DNA of 64,000 bases from Treponema bryantii (GTDB taxonomy: Bacteria > Spirochaetota > Spirochaetia > Treponematales > Treponemataceae). Below are positions 41,471-51,252 of the stretch, one piece after another (the first letter of the stretch is position 1; every line of letters begins with the position of its first letter). Below the pieces are notes generated by a model. The model had not been told where the DNA came from. It made no database searches and saw only the letters and a list, made by a program, of their open reading frames with translations. The DNA lies in assembly GCF_900113965.1 (NCBI RefSeq), contig NZ_FORI01000007.1:1-64000 (forward strand). Direction: 5' to 3'. Both the position numbers and the translations under genes were made by a program.

Positions 41471-43204
41471 ATGTGGTGTAGAGTTTGTAATATTGAAACA
41501 ACAGAAAAGATTTGTTCTATCTGTGGAAAAGAAACTGAAGATAAAGAACCGAAATATGAAGTTCATTATTGTAAAAACTGCCAAACTCCAATAATTTTTG
41601 AAAAAAGTGAAACACTCTTTGGTAAGTGCCATCTTTGTAATAATAAAACAGATTATTTAGCAAAAGATATTCGACCTGTATTCCCTGAAGAAAAACTTTT
41701 ACTTTCAATTCTATTAAAAAGAAATCATTCAGATATTTTACAATCAAATGTATGGGCATCAAATTCCCGTTATTACATTGATAATGAAACTGTTAGTTTT
41801 TCTTCAAATAATTTTAGAGAAGTTAATGCTAAAGAAATAAAAGATGCCTTAAGTCAAAATCAAGAATTAGTAGATAGAAATTCAGAATCATATATTATTT
41901 TTCAAAATCAAATAAATCTATTTGTAAAAGCAAATAAGAAACGTTTAGAATTTTTAAAAGATGAAGCAATATCTTTTGTAAAACATGCTTGCAAAGATTA
42001 TGAGCAGGAACAAATTGTTCTTTCATTTAGTGGTGGAAAAGATTCAACTGCAGCTGCTGATGTTGTAATTAAAGCTCTCGGAAATCCTACTTTAACACAT
42101 ATCTTTGGTGATACAACACTTGAGTTTCCACAGACTTATGAATATGTAAATCGCTATAGAGATAATCATCAATTAGCTGAATTCAGAATTGCAAAAAATA
42201 ACGAACAAGATTTTCATAAAGTTTGTGAAGATATTGGTCCACCTGCTCGTATGATGAGATGGTGTTGTTCTATGTTTAAGACAGGACCAATTACAAGAAT
42301 TATGAATCGAAAATATGGCAATAAACAGATTCTGACTTTTTATGGAATTAGAAAAGTTGAATCTACAAGCCGTAGTAAATATTCTAGAATCTCACAAAAT
42401 ACAGAAAATGTAAAAATTCAAAAGCAGACTGTGGCTAGTCCTATATTCTTCTGGAAGGACATAGATGTATGGCTTTATATTCTTGGCGAAAATGTTGATT
42501 TTAATGATGCATACAGATTGGGATATGACCGTGTAGGATGCTGGTGCTGCCCTAACAATAATACTAGAGCACAGTTTTTAAGCCGAATCTATATGAGCGA
42601 AAGAGCTGAAAAATGGAGAAACTTCTTAATTGATTTTGCAAAGTCCATTGGAAAGCCTGACCCTGAAGAATATGTAGATACAGAAAAATGGAAAGCTAGA
42701 CAAGGTGGTAACGGATTAAAATCTGCAGGAGATGTAAAGCTTCGTTTTACAGCCTGCACTTCAGAAGAACATGCGAAGATTTATCAGCTAGTTAGACCAT
42801 TTGATGATTCTTTCTTAAATCTCTTGATTCCTTTTGGAATCGTCTCAAAAGAACTTGGAAGAAAACTATTACATGAAACTGTGATTCTGGAACCAAAATC
42901 AAAAGTCCCTATTATTACAATTCAGCCGTTTAATCAATCTGGTTATGAATATGCTGTAAAAATAAAAACGCAGAATGTTGCTGATCATGATGATTTACAG
43001 CGCATGATTGGTTACCAGGTAAAAAAATATAATGCTTGTAGAAAATGTCTAAAGTGTGAATCTGTTTGTAAACAAGGAGCTATTAGCATTATTGGTGATG
43101 AATATTACATTAATGAAGATAGATGTATCCACTGTAAGATGTGTGTAAATCAAAAGTATCTTGTAGGTGGATGTATGATGGATAAATATTTGAGGACTAA
43201 GTAA
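41471..43204 (+). CDS. DndC-like PAPS-reductase-family protein with iron-sulfur C-terminus
   Basis: 577 aa. The N-terminal 60 residues have Cys pairs like a zinc ribbon (CRVC, CSIC, CKNC, CHLC). A PP-loop SGGKDS lies at 187-192, the site where ATP activates a sulfur acceptor. Then WCCSMFKTGPI. The C-terminus holds two ferredoxin-like clusters (CRKCLKCESVC; CIHCKMC). This is the architecture of DndC-type proteins of DNA phosphorothioation, with extra metal domains. It opens a ten-gene operon whose members overlap or nearly touch. Confidence 0.8.
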   Translation: MWCRVCNIETTEKICSICGKETEDKEPKYEVHYCKNCQTPIIFEKSETLFGKCHLCNNKTDYLAKDIRPVFPEEKLLLSILLKRNHSDILQSNVWASNSRYYIDNETVSFSSNNFREVNAKEIKDALSQNQELVDRNSESYIIFQNQINLFVKANKKRLEFLKDEAISFVKHACKDYEQEQIVLSFSGGKDSTAAADVVIKALGNPTLTHIFGDTTLEFPQTYEYVNRYRDNHQLAEFRIAKNNEQDFHKVCEDIGPPARMMRWCCSMFKTGPITRIMNRKYGNKQILTFYGIRKVESTSRSKYSRISQNTENVKIQKQTVASPIFFWKDIDVWLYILGENVDFNDAYRLGYDRVGCWCCPNNNTRAQFLSRIYMSERAEKWRNFLIDFAKSIGKPDPEEYVDTEKWKARQGGNGLKSAGDVKLRFTACTSEEHAKIYQLVRPFDDSFLNLLIPFGIVSKELGRKLLHETVILEPKSKVPIITIQPFNQSGYEYAVKIKTQNVADHDDLQRMIGYQVKKYNACRKCLKCESVCKQGAISIIGDEYYINEDRCIHCKMCVNQKYLVGGCMMDKYLRTK

Positions 43205-43206
43205 AT

Positions 43207-44082
43207 ATGAAGTATAGCGGACATGAATCATTTAGTATCAGAAAAGACTGGCTCGCAAAAGGTATCAGAAAGTTTGAAGCTTTCAAAAAAGATGAACTAT
43301 CTGCTATGGATGAATTAGGCATTGGTAAAAACATGGTAAAAGCTTTGCGCTACTGGCTGAAAGTTACTGGTATTACAGTCGATGAGCCAAAGAAAAAAGT
43401 TTTTGATATTTCGATGCTTGGTAACTTGATAAAAAAATATGATCCGTATACAGAAGAATTAGGAACACTTTGGATTCTTCAATATAACTTAGCTAAAAAT
43501 ATAGAAAATGCTACTTCATGGTATTTCTTTTTTAATGAATTTTCATTGTCCGAATTCACTGCAGAAGATTATCTTCTTGCTATTAAGAAATGGGACGAAA
43601 TGCATAATGAAAAGCCAGCTTCTGAATCAAGTTTACTAAAAGATTTTGATTGTCTAAGAAGAACATACTTACAAAGAAGTTCTTTAGATGATAACGGCAA
43701 AAATGAAGACTTTGGTCCAGAAAGTAATATGGAATGTCCTTTTACGGAACTTGGATTATTAAAGAGTCTTGAAAAAGGTTTATATAAGAAAGCTTCACCA
43801 AGTAAACAAAATCTGCCATTACTGATTGTTCTGGCTGTTATCATTAATCAGGCTAACGAACAAAAAGAAATAAAACTATACGATTTACAAAATCAACCTA
43901 GCTCTGTAGGAAAAGTATTCAACCTTGATACAATTTTATTGATAAGTCTGTTAAGTGACCTGGAAAACAAAGGTTATGTAAAAGTAGTTAGAACTGCTGG
44001 TCTTGATGTTTTAAGAATAACAACAGATTTAAGTTATTTGGATTGTATAGAAAAATACTATAAGGACATGGAAAATGAGTAA
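43207..44082 (+). CDS. DUF4007 protein
   Basis: 291 aa. The family start YSGHESFSIRKDWLAKGIRK and GIGKNMVKALRYWLK are clear. DUF4007 proteins often accompany PAPS-reductase-like genes of DNA sulfur modification; their role is not known. A helical region and a C-terminal winged-helix-like part (LENKGYVKVVRTAGLDVLRI) suggest nucleic-acid binding. It begins 3 bp after the DndC-like stop and overlaps the next gene by 8 bp. Confidence 0.8.
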   Translation: MKYSGHESFSIRKDWLAKGIRKFEAFKKDELSAMDELGIGKNMVKALRYWLKVTGITVDEPKKKVFDISMLGNLIKKYDPYTEELGTLWILQYNLAKNIENATSWYFFFNEFSLSEFTAEDYLLAIKKWDEMHNEKPASESSLLKDFDCLRRTYLQRSSLDDNGKNEDFGPESNMECPFTELGLLKSLEKGLYKKASPSKQNLPLLIVLAVIINQANEQKEIKLYDLQNQPSSVGKVFNLDTILLISLLSDLENKGYVKVVRTAGLDVLRITTDLSYLDCIEKYYKDMENE

Positions 44083-47000
44083 TACAAAAATGATTAATAT
44101 TGCAAAGAATTTTCAAAGTTCTGTAAATATAGCATATGACTTATATGATGAGAATAAAATAAAGAACTTTATACCAACAACTGAAGCTCTGGATTTATTT
44201 GAAGATATTTTTACTAGTATTAACAGTAATTCTACAAAGCGTTCAAGAATTATCATTGGAGCCTATGGAAAAGGAAAATCTCATATAATACTTGAAATCT
44301 TAAATATTCTTTTTAATAAAAATAAAAAATTGTTTAATGATTTCTTAGACAAACTCGGAGGAAAAAATCCAGGTTTAAAAGAAGATGTAATTAACTATTT
44401 TGATAGTAACAAGAAGATTTTACCAATTATTATTAGTGGATCAAGTACAAGTCTTAGTCAATCATTTCTTTCATCTCTTTATAATACACTAAAGCAGAAT
44501 GACTTTGCAGACTTAATGCCTGATACAAATTATACAGCTGCAATTAATACAATAAAAAAGTGGCAAACAGATTTTCCTAATACATATAAAGAGTTTACAA
44601 AACTTATAAACATAAAAGTTACTGATTTCATAGAAAGACTCAGCCAGTTTGATTCTAAAATATATTCTGATTTCATTTATCTTTATCCGCAATTAACAAG
44701 CGGAAGTGAATTTAATCCGTTTACAGGTTTTGATATTGTTGAATTATATGAAAGTGTAAATGATAAGCTTATCAAATCTGGTAAAGGTTATATTGGTCTT
44801 TATGTAATCTATGATGAATTTAGTAAATACCTTGAAAGCAGTATTACAAAAGCGAATATTAATGATATCAAGCTTTTACAGGATTTTGCAGAAAAATGCT
44901 GTAGAAGTGAAAATAAACAAATGCATTTACTCCTTATTTCACATAAGGAAATTTCAAACTATATCGATGAATTACCTAAAGAAAAGGTTGATGGATGGAA
45001 AGGTGTTAGTGAGCGATTTTCTCATATAATACTACAGTCTGATTATTCTCAGACTTATGAAATCATTAATACAGTTTTGAAAAAGGATCCAAAGCTTTGG
45101 ACTGATTTTTCGAATAAACATAAAAATTATTTTGAAGGATTAAAAGAAACCCAAACATTTAAGCGAATATTTGCAAATTCTACAAGTGAAGAAATTTCAA
45201 ATATTATTGAAGGTTGTTATCCACTTCATCCTGTTACATCATATATTTTGCCACGCTTTTCAGAAAAAATTGCACAGAATGAAAGAACAATGTTTACATT
45301 CTTATCTTCGAATGAAAAAAATACATTACCAACTTTTATTAAAAACATAGAATACTCTAAGAATAATAGACCTGTTTTTATTACACCTGATTTACTATTT
45401 GATTATTTTGACAATCAAATGAGAGCTGAACCTTATACAAGTCCAATAAAAAATTATTACAATGTATCAAAAAAGATTTTAGCAGAACTTGAAAAAGATT
45501 CTCTTGAATCCAAGATTATAAAAACGATAACTCTTATTTACTGCTTAAATCAATTTGAACGATTAGAGCCTACAAGTGAAGTAATTCAGTGTATTTACGC
45601 AGATTCAGGTTATACATTTAATGAAATATCAAAAACACTCGAAGAATTACAGAATAGTAAAAACTGTATTTACTTCTGCAGAAGTAACAATTTCTTACAA
45701 CTAAAAGAAGGCTCTAAAATTGATATTACTTCTTTAATCGAAGATAAGATTGAAAAAAGAAAAAATCAAATATCAGATATCGAAATTATTAACAATTTAA
45801 ATTCAGAACATTACCTCTACCCAGTTGAATATAACACTATTAATGAGATGACTCGATATTTTGAGTTTAGATTTATTTCTGATACAGAATTGTTTGAAAC
45901 AACCGGAACATATACATTTGAAGCAGGAACTAATGCCGATGGAATTATAGTCGGAATTATTCCTACAACTTACCAATTAAAAGAAATTGAATCTAAAGCA
46001 AAACAATATTCACAGAATAGCACTTTAAGCGTTTTCGTTTTACCTACCAAGATAATTCAACTTTCAAAAGATTTAAGAAAAATAGATGCTCTTTCTCAAT
46101 TAAAAGAAGAATCTAAAAATGACTCTATCTTATATGGTGAATTAGATTTAATTGAACAGGATTTAAAAGAAATATTGAATAATTACATTCGCTGTTTCAC
46201 ACATCCTGAGTTTGGAGAAAGTATCTATTATTCAAAAGGTGAAAAACAACACTTATTTAGAAAGGCAGCATTTACTCACTTACTATCTAGCCTTTGCGAA
46301 GAAGTATACACAAAAACACCAATTATTAATAATGAACCATTAAATAAAAATGAGCTTACAGCTGCTGCTAAAAAAAGTAGATCTGTTCTTATTGATGCAA
46401 TTCTAACTTCACAAGAAACTGATTTAGGAATCACTGGTGGGCAGGAATTATCTTTTAAAAGAAGTTCTCTCTGTGTAACAAACATTTTAGATGAAAACGG
46501 AAAATCAAAATATTTTGATATAGATGGTGATAAGTTAAATAAAAACTATAAGAATTTATTTAAGGTTATTAATGAGTTTATTGAAAAAGCAAAAGATAAA
46601 CCACTGACTTTTGAACCTTTAATTAATAAGCTTACAAACAAAACTTATCATATTGGAATGAGAAAAGGAACTATACCTATTTTTATTTCAGTTGCTTTAA
46701 GTAGGATTTATAACAATGTAATTATTAAAGATCAAACAAGTGAATTGAAAATCAATTCCGATACTATTTGTAATGCAGTCGATAATCCAAAGGATTATAC
46801 AATTTCAATTATTCCTTGGTCTAAAGATAAAGAAATATATTTAAGTAGACTTGAAAATCTCTTTGCTGATTTTATTATCCAGGAGAATAATCGTATTGGT
46901 TATAACTATATTCTAAATGGAATTGTAGAATGGATGCGTGAGTTACCTAAATACTCAAAAGAATACACCTCCAAAACCCCAAAAGAATATAAAGATTTTT

Positions 47001-47704
47001 TAGCTCTCTTAAAAACACCAGGTATGGGTGCACAAGAAATATTATTTAATAGATCTAAAAATATTTTTGGTTCAGATGATTATGCAAACGTTGTTTTCCA
47101 TAAGATTGAGCAATTTAAATGTTTTTATGACAATATATTAAATGAACTTGAGAATGAACTTATAAAAACTACAAAGATTCGTCTTGCTCCAAAACAAAAA
47201 GAAGGTTCTCTTTGTGGATATGGTGATACATTTACAAAATCTCTGGATACTCACATTGAAGAACACAGATTTGAAAATCATGCTGAAAACCTTTACCAAG
47301 TTCTTGCCTCTTGTGGAAACAATGAAAACAAATTGATAAAAACATTGGCTGTAACACTTACAGGAATTAATACTGTTGATTGGTCAGAAAGCACTATTCA
47401 GATTTATGAAAGACAATTATCTGAATATATTGATACATTAAAGAATTACAAATATACAAATACAGAAAACGAGAGTATAATTAAAGAAATACCAGAGTCC
47501 GCTTCTTCTGGTGCTTATTACATTAATTTTGTTGATGATAAAGGTAAAATTACAAAAAGAAATTTCAACAAAGTCACTTGCAGTAAGAAAGCAGGAGTTT
47601 TGGAAACTGAATTAGTTAATATTCTTAATGAATATGGTCAATCCATAAATGAAAATGAAAAGCGTCAGGTATTGATTAATATTCTTGAGGAGCTGTCCAA
47701 GTGA
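44075..47704 (+). CDS. Large P-loop ATPase of the phosphorothioation operon, 1209 aa
   Basis: Walker A GAYGKGKSH (about 66-74) is followed by a long, mostly helical protein with a Walker B-like YVIYDEFSKYLE and YPLHPVTSYILPRFSE in the first 450 residues. The size and layout recall the large ATPases of BREX and phosphorothioation restriction modules. It is not close enough for me to name. It overlaps the neighbouring genes by 8 bp and 4 bp. Probable role: ATP-driven target scanning or restriction control. Confidence 0.65.
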   Translation: MSNTKMINIAKNFQSSVNIAYDLYDENKIKNFIPTTEALDLFEDIFTSINSNSTKRSRIIIGAYGKGKSHIILEILNILFNKNKKLFNDFLDKLGGKNPGLKEDVINYFDSNKKILPIIISGSSTSLSQSFLSSLYNTLKQNDFADLMPDTNYTAAINTIKKWQTDFPNTYKEFTKLINIKVTDFIERLSQFDSKIYSDFIYLYPQLTSGSEFNPFTGFDIVELYESVNDKLIKSGKGYIGLYVIYDEFSKYLESSITKANINDIKLLQDFAEKCCRSENKQMHLLLISHKEISNYIDELPKEKVDGWKGVSERFSHIILQSDYSQTYEIINTVLKKDPKLWTDFSNKHKNYFEGLKETQTFKRIFANSTSEEISNIIEGCYPLHPVTSYILPRFSEKIAQNERTMFTFLSSNEKNTLPTFIKNIEYSKNNRPVFITPDLLFDYFDNQMRAEPYTSPIKNYYNVSKKILAELEKDSLESKIIKTITLIYCLNQFERLEPTSEVIQCIYADSGYTFNEISKTLEELQNSKNCIYFCRSNNFLQLKEGSKIDITSLIEDKIEKRKNQISDIEIINNLNSEHYLYPVEYNTINEMTRYFEFRFISDTELFETTGTYTFEAGTNADGIIVGIIPTTYQLKEIESKAKQYSQNSTLSVFVLPTKIIQLSKDLRKIDALSQLKEESKNDSILYGELDLIEQDLKEILNNYIRCFTHPEFGESIYYSKGEKQHLFRKAAFTHLLSSLCEEVYTKTPIINNEPLNKNELTAAAKKSRSVLIDAILTSQETDLGITGGQELSFKRSSLCVTNILDENGKSKYFDIDGDKLNKNYKNLFKVINEFIEKAKDKPLTFEPLINKLTNKTYHIGMRKGTIPIFISVALSRIYNNVIIKDQTSELKINSDTICNAVDNPKDYTISIIPWSKDKEIYLSRLENLFADFIIQENNRIGYNYILNGIVEWMRELPKYSKEYTSKTPKEYKDFLALLKTPGMGAQEILFNRSKNIFGSDDYANVVFHKIEQFKCFYDNILNELENELIKTTKIRLAPKQKEGSLCGYGDTFTKSLDTHIEEHRFENHAENLYQVLASCGNNENKLIKTLAVTLTGINTVDWSESTIQIYERQLSEYIDTLKNYKYTNTENESIIKEIPESASSGAYYINFVDDKGKITKRNFNKVTCSKKAGVLETELVNILNEYGQSINENEKRQVLINILEELSK

Positions 47705-48849
47705 GTTTCTATTTTGATAATGCAGCTACAACTTATCCTAAACCGCAGGAAGTCTATGATTTCATGGATTCTTTTTATAGAACTTGTGGTGGAAATGCAG
47801 GACGTGGACAGTATAAACAGGCTGCAGACTCAACTAAAATAATTTCAGAAACAAGAGATCTTATCAAAGAATTATTGCAGTGTCCTAACAAAGACGTAGT
47901 GTTTACTCCTAGTGCTACGATTGCACTTAATATGATAATTCAAGGGCTTGTAAGAAATTCAAAAATTAAAAATGTATGGATTTCACCATTTGAACATAAT
48001 GCTGTAACAAGAGTTTTAGAAAGTTTAAAAAAATCTGAACAAATAAAAGTTTCTGTTTTACCAATAGATGATTCTTTGCAATATAATTTTGAATTAATCA
48101 ACCAACAGTTTAAAGAATTAAAACCGGAAATAATAATTCTTAGCCATGGAAGTAATGTTTGTGGATTTATAAATCCAGTAGAAAAATTATGTGAAATAGC
48201 AAAAAGTTTTAATGCAATAACGATTCTTGATATGGCTCAAACAGCAGGACTTGTACCCTTAAATGTAGGAAACAATAATATTGATTTTGCGGTTTTTGCC
48301 GGACACAAAACCTTACTTGGTCCTTTTGGTATTAGTGGATTTGTAAAAAATAAAACAACTAACTTACCAACTTTTTTATTTGGTGGAACAGGTGTAGATA
48401 GTGCCAATCAGGATATGCCAGAAGAGATGCCTTATAAATATGAAATGGGCAGCCAGAACATTCAGGCAATTGCAGGATTACATGAAGCTTTGAAATGGTG
48501 GCTTTCTAATACAGATTTAATTCGTCAAAAGGAAAAAGAAAACCATAAGAAATTATTCGACTTATTATCTTCTTATGACTTTATCAAAATTGTAGGCTGC
48601 AAAGATTACGAAAAAACAATTGGTGTAATTTCATGTTTATTTGATAATTATACTGCTGATGAAATAGGAAATGTTCTAGATGAAAAAGATGTAGCTGTCA
48701 GAACCGGTTTACAGTGTTCCCCTCTCGCTCATAAAACTTTAAAAACTTTTCCTGCTGGAACTGTGAGATTTAGTGTACAATATTATACAAGCGATTCTGA
48801 TTTTGAAGGTTTGAAAAATGCACTTGATTACATCAAAGAGAATATATAA
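47701..48849 (+). CDS. Cysteine desulfurase, DndA/IscS-like
   Basis: 382 aa, class V aminotransferase fold: N-terminal FDNAATTYPKP, SPFEHNA, ILDMAQTAG, PLP lysine K203 in FAGHKTLLGPFG, and catalytic Cys339 in GLQCSPLAHKT. It releases sulfur from cysteine for DNA modification by the DndC-like protein. The start codon is GTG, overlapping the stop of the large ATPase (GTGA). The stop overlaps the next ATG (TAATG). Confidence 0.9.
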   Translation: MSFYFDNAATTYPKPQEVYDFMDSFYRTCGGNAGRGQYKQAADSTKIISETRDLIKELLQCPNKDVVFTPSATIALNMIIQGLVRNSKIKNVWISPFEHNAVTRVLESLKKSEQIKVSVLPIDDSLQYNFELINQQFKELKPEIIILSHGSNVCGFINPVEKLCEIAKSFNAITILDMAQTAGLVPLNVGNNNIDFAVFAGHKTLLGPFGISGFVKNKTTNLPTFLFGGTGVDSANQDMPEEMPYKYEMGSQNIQAIAGLHEALKWWLSNTDLIRQKEKENHKKLFDLLSSYDFIKIVGCKDYEKTIGVISCLFDNYTADEIGNVLDEKDVAVRTGLQCSPLAHKTLKTFPAGTVRFSVQYYTSDSDFEGLKNALDYIKENI

Positions 48850-51083
48850 TGAGTGTCAATTATAGAAATCAATTAATTGATAACACTGAAAATTATAAAC
48901 TTCTCAATTATATAAAAGAGCTCCTCTTAGATGAAACCTATAATGAATTATATATTGCAACCGGTTATTGGGATATTCCTGCAATAGCTGTTTTATACGA
49001 TGAACTCAATACCTTTTTAAAAAGAGATAACACAAGTATCAAATTATTATTGGGTGAAGATCCAGAAGTTCAAAACTATCAATTGAAACATTCTGCTGAT
49101 ATTGACTTGAATAATTATCCAAAAAGTTATTTTGAATATCATTTGAACAATATACCTGTGACTTCTGAATATGAAGATTCGATTGCATTATTATTAGAGT
49201 ATGCATCTGGTGATAATCCAAAATTTCAAATTCATGTTTTTGATAAGCATATTAACAAAACATTTCTACATGCAAAATGCTACATATTCATTGGAAATGA
49301 TGATTCAAAAGCAATTGTAGGTAGTTCAAACTTTACAAGAAATGGATTGGAAAATAATTCAGAGTTAAATTATTTGGAAATTAATTCTGCAAATATTACT
49401 TCTGAACCAAAAACTGGAAATACACAAAAAGGTCACATTTTTTGGTTTAATGAACAATGGGAAAAAAGTAGAAGTTGGGATAGGATTTTTATTCGAATAT
49501 TAGCAAAGTCTAATATTGGAAAAAGAACCTATGGAAAAATACAAGAATCTTCTGAAAAAAGCGAAGATGTAAAAAAAAGAATTACTCAAATATTTGAGAA
49601 CATAGATAAAGATGAAGATATGAAGATACCTAGAATACCAGAATGGTTAGATTTATTTGAATATCAAAAAGATGCAATTGCAAAATGGAAAGAAAATAAT
49701 TATTGCGGCATTTTCGATATGGCAACTGGAACAGGAAAAACACTTACCGGTTTAAGTGCAATGGCAGTTTTAAGTGAAGCTCTTGATGATAAACTTGCAG
49801 TTTTTATAGTTTGTCCATATCAACATCTTGTAGAACAATGGGTTGAAGACATTGTAAAATTTGGAATTGAACCTATTATAGGTTATAGTGACTCAACACA
49901 AAAAAATTGGAAAACAAGATTAAAGAATGCAGTCATTGACCAACGATTTGTAAAAGATAAACAATTTTTCTGTTTTATTTCTACAAATGCTACTTTTTCA
50001 AGTGATTTTGTTCAAGAACAAATAAGAAATTTAAAATCCAATGCTCTATTATTGGTAGATGAAGCACATAACTTTGGAGCTGAATATTTACGCCAATTAT
50101 TATCTGATAAATTCAATTATAGACTTGCTCTATCAGCTACATTGGAACGGCATGGCGATAAAGAAGGTACTGAATCATTATATGATTACTTTGGTGAAAA
50201 ATGTATAGAATATGATCTTGGTAGAGCTATTAGAGAAAAAAAATTAACACCTTATAGATACCACCCTGTTATAACATATCTTACTGAAACAGAATTAGAT
50301 AAATATCAGGAACTTACTAAACGTATAGCAAAATGTATTATAAAAGGAAAAAATGGTCTAAAACTAAATGAGTTAGGAAAAAAACTTGCTCTTGAACGTT
50401 CTAGACTTGTAGCTGGAGCATCTGAAAAAATAGTTACTCTTGATAAGGAAATACAACCTTATATAAATGACAAACACATTCTTGTATATTGTGGAGCAAC
50501 ACGCGTTTTCGATGAAGATTCATGCGGTTTGACCGATGACGAACAGAATGAAGATATCCAGGAAGGAAAAAGACAAATTGAAGTAATAACAGATTTGCTG
50601 GGTAATAAGTTAGGCATGGCTGTGTCTCAATTTACATCTAAAGAAGATATGCAGGAAAGAGCTACTTTGCTGAAGGAATTCTCTAAGGGAGAAGATTTAA
50701 AAGTTCTTATCGCGATTAAATGTTTGGATGAAGGTGTAAATATACCAGAAATCAAAACAGCTTTTATTTTAGCAAGTACTACAAATCCAAAAGAATATAT
50801 CCAACGAAGAGGACGTGTTTTACGAAAAGCAGAAGGAAAGACTTATGCAGATATATATGACTTTATTACATTGCCTAGACCTCTTAATGATGTTTATGGC
50901 TTAACTAAAGAAGCTAAAAATCAGGATAAAGGTCTCGTAATAAAGGAATTAATAAGAGCATACGAATTTTCAAGAATTGCAGATAATCAATCAGAAGCTG
51001 AAGCAATTCTCAATAAAATAAAAGAATTATATGAACTTGAAGATAAAGATCTGAAAGAAACAGAGGAGATAACTTATGAGTGA
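48849..51083 (+). CDS. PLD-nuclease and superfamily 2 helicase fusion
   Basis: 744 aa. An N-terminal phospholipase-D-type nuclease domain has H141-x-K143 and the S/N block VGSSNFTRNGLE. Then a DEAD/DEAH helicase: Walker A ATGTGKT (292-298), DEAH at 404-407, and the C-terminal arginine-finger strand QRRGRVLRKAEG. In sulfur-based systems a helicase-nuclease is the restriction arm. It overlaps the 58-aa gene start by 8 bp. Confidence 0.85.
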   Translation: MSVNYRNQLIDNTENYKLLNYIKELLLDETYNELYIATGYWDIPAIAVLYDELNTFLKRDNTSIKLLLGEDPEVQNYQLKHSADIDLNNYPKSYFEYHLNNIPVTSEYEDSIALLLEYASGDNPKFQIHVFDKHINKTFLHAKCYIFIGNDDSKAIVGSSNFTRNGLENNSELNYLEINSANITSEPKTGNTQKGHIFWFNEQWEKSRSWDRIFIRILAKSNIGKRTYGKIQESSEKSEDVKKRITQIFENIDKDEDMKIPRIPEWLDLFEYQKDAIAKWKENNYCGIFDMATGTGKTLTGLSAMAVLSEALDDKLAVFIVCPYQHLVEQWVEDIVKFGIEPIIGYSDSTQKNWKTRLKNAVIDQRFVKDKQFFCFISTNATFSSDFVQEQIRNLKSNALLLVDEAHNFGAEYLRQLLSDKFNYRLALSATLERHGDKEGTESLYDYFGEKCIEYDLGRAIREKKLTPYRYHPVITYLTETELDKYQELTKRIAKCIIKGKNGLKLNELGKKLALERSRLVAGASEKIVTLDKEIQPYINDKHILVYCGATRVFDEDSCGLTDDEQNEDIQEGKRQIEVITDLLGNKLGMAVSQFTSKEDMQERATLLKEFSKGEDLKVLIAIKCLDEGVNIPEIKTAFILASTTNPKEYIQRRGRVLRKAEGKTYADIYDFITLPRPLNDVYGLTKEAKNQDKGLVIKELIRAYEFSRIADNQSEAEAILNKIKELYELEDKDLKETEEITYE

Positions 51084-51252
51084 AAAAACTGTTCAAATTG
51101 ATGGCATCGATGTAGATGTAGATAAAGCAAATAAAATTCTCAAAAAAGTTTTAATTACGGAAAAAACAAATTTAAGTACAAAGAAATTAACATCTCAAGA
51201 ATTGATTAAAGATATTAAGAAAAAAATTGCGGAGGAAGTAAAATGCTTTTAA
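51076..51252 (+). CDS. Small protein of the phosphorothioation operon, 58 aa
   Basis: The ATG is 7 bp after GAGGAG. It overlaps the helicase end (8 bp) and the DndD-like start (10 bp), and the frame ends in AEEVKCF. It is acidic then basic, with alternating Lys and Asp or Glu (IDGIDVDVDKANKILKK), and likely a helical partner of its neighbours. No family recognised. Overlaps on both sides make it a real gene. Confidence 0.65.
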   Translation: MSEKTVQIDGIDVDVDKANKILKKVLITEKTNLSTKKLTSQELIKDIKKKIAEEVKCF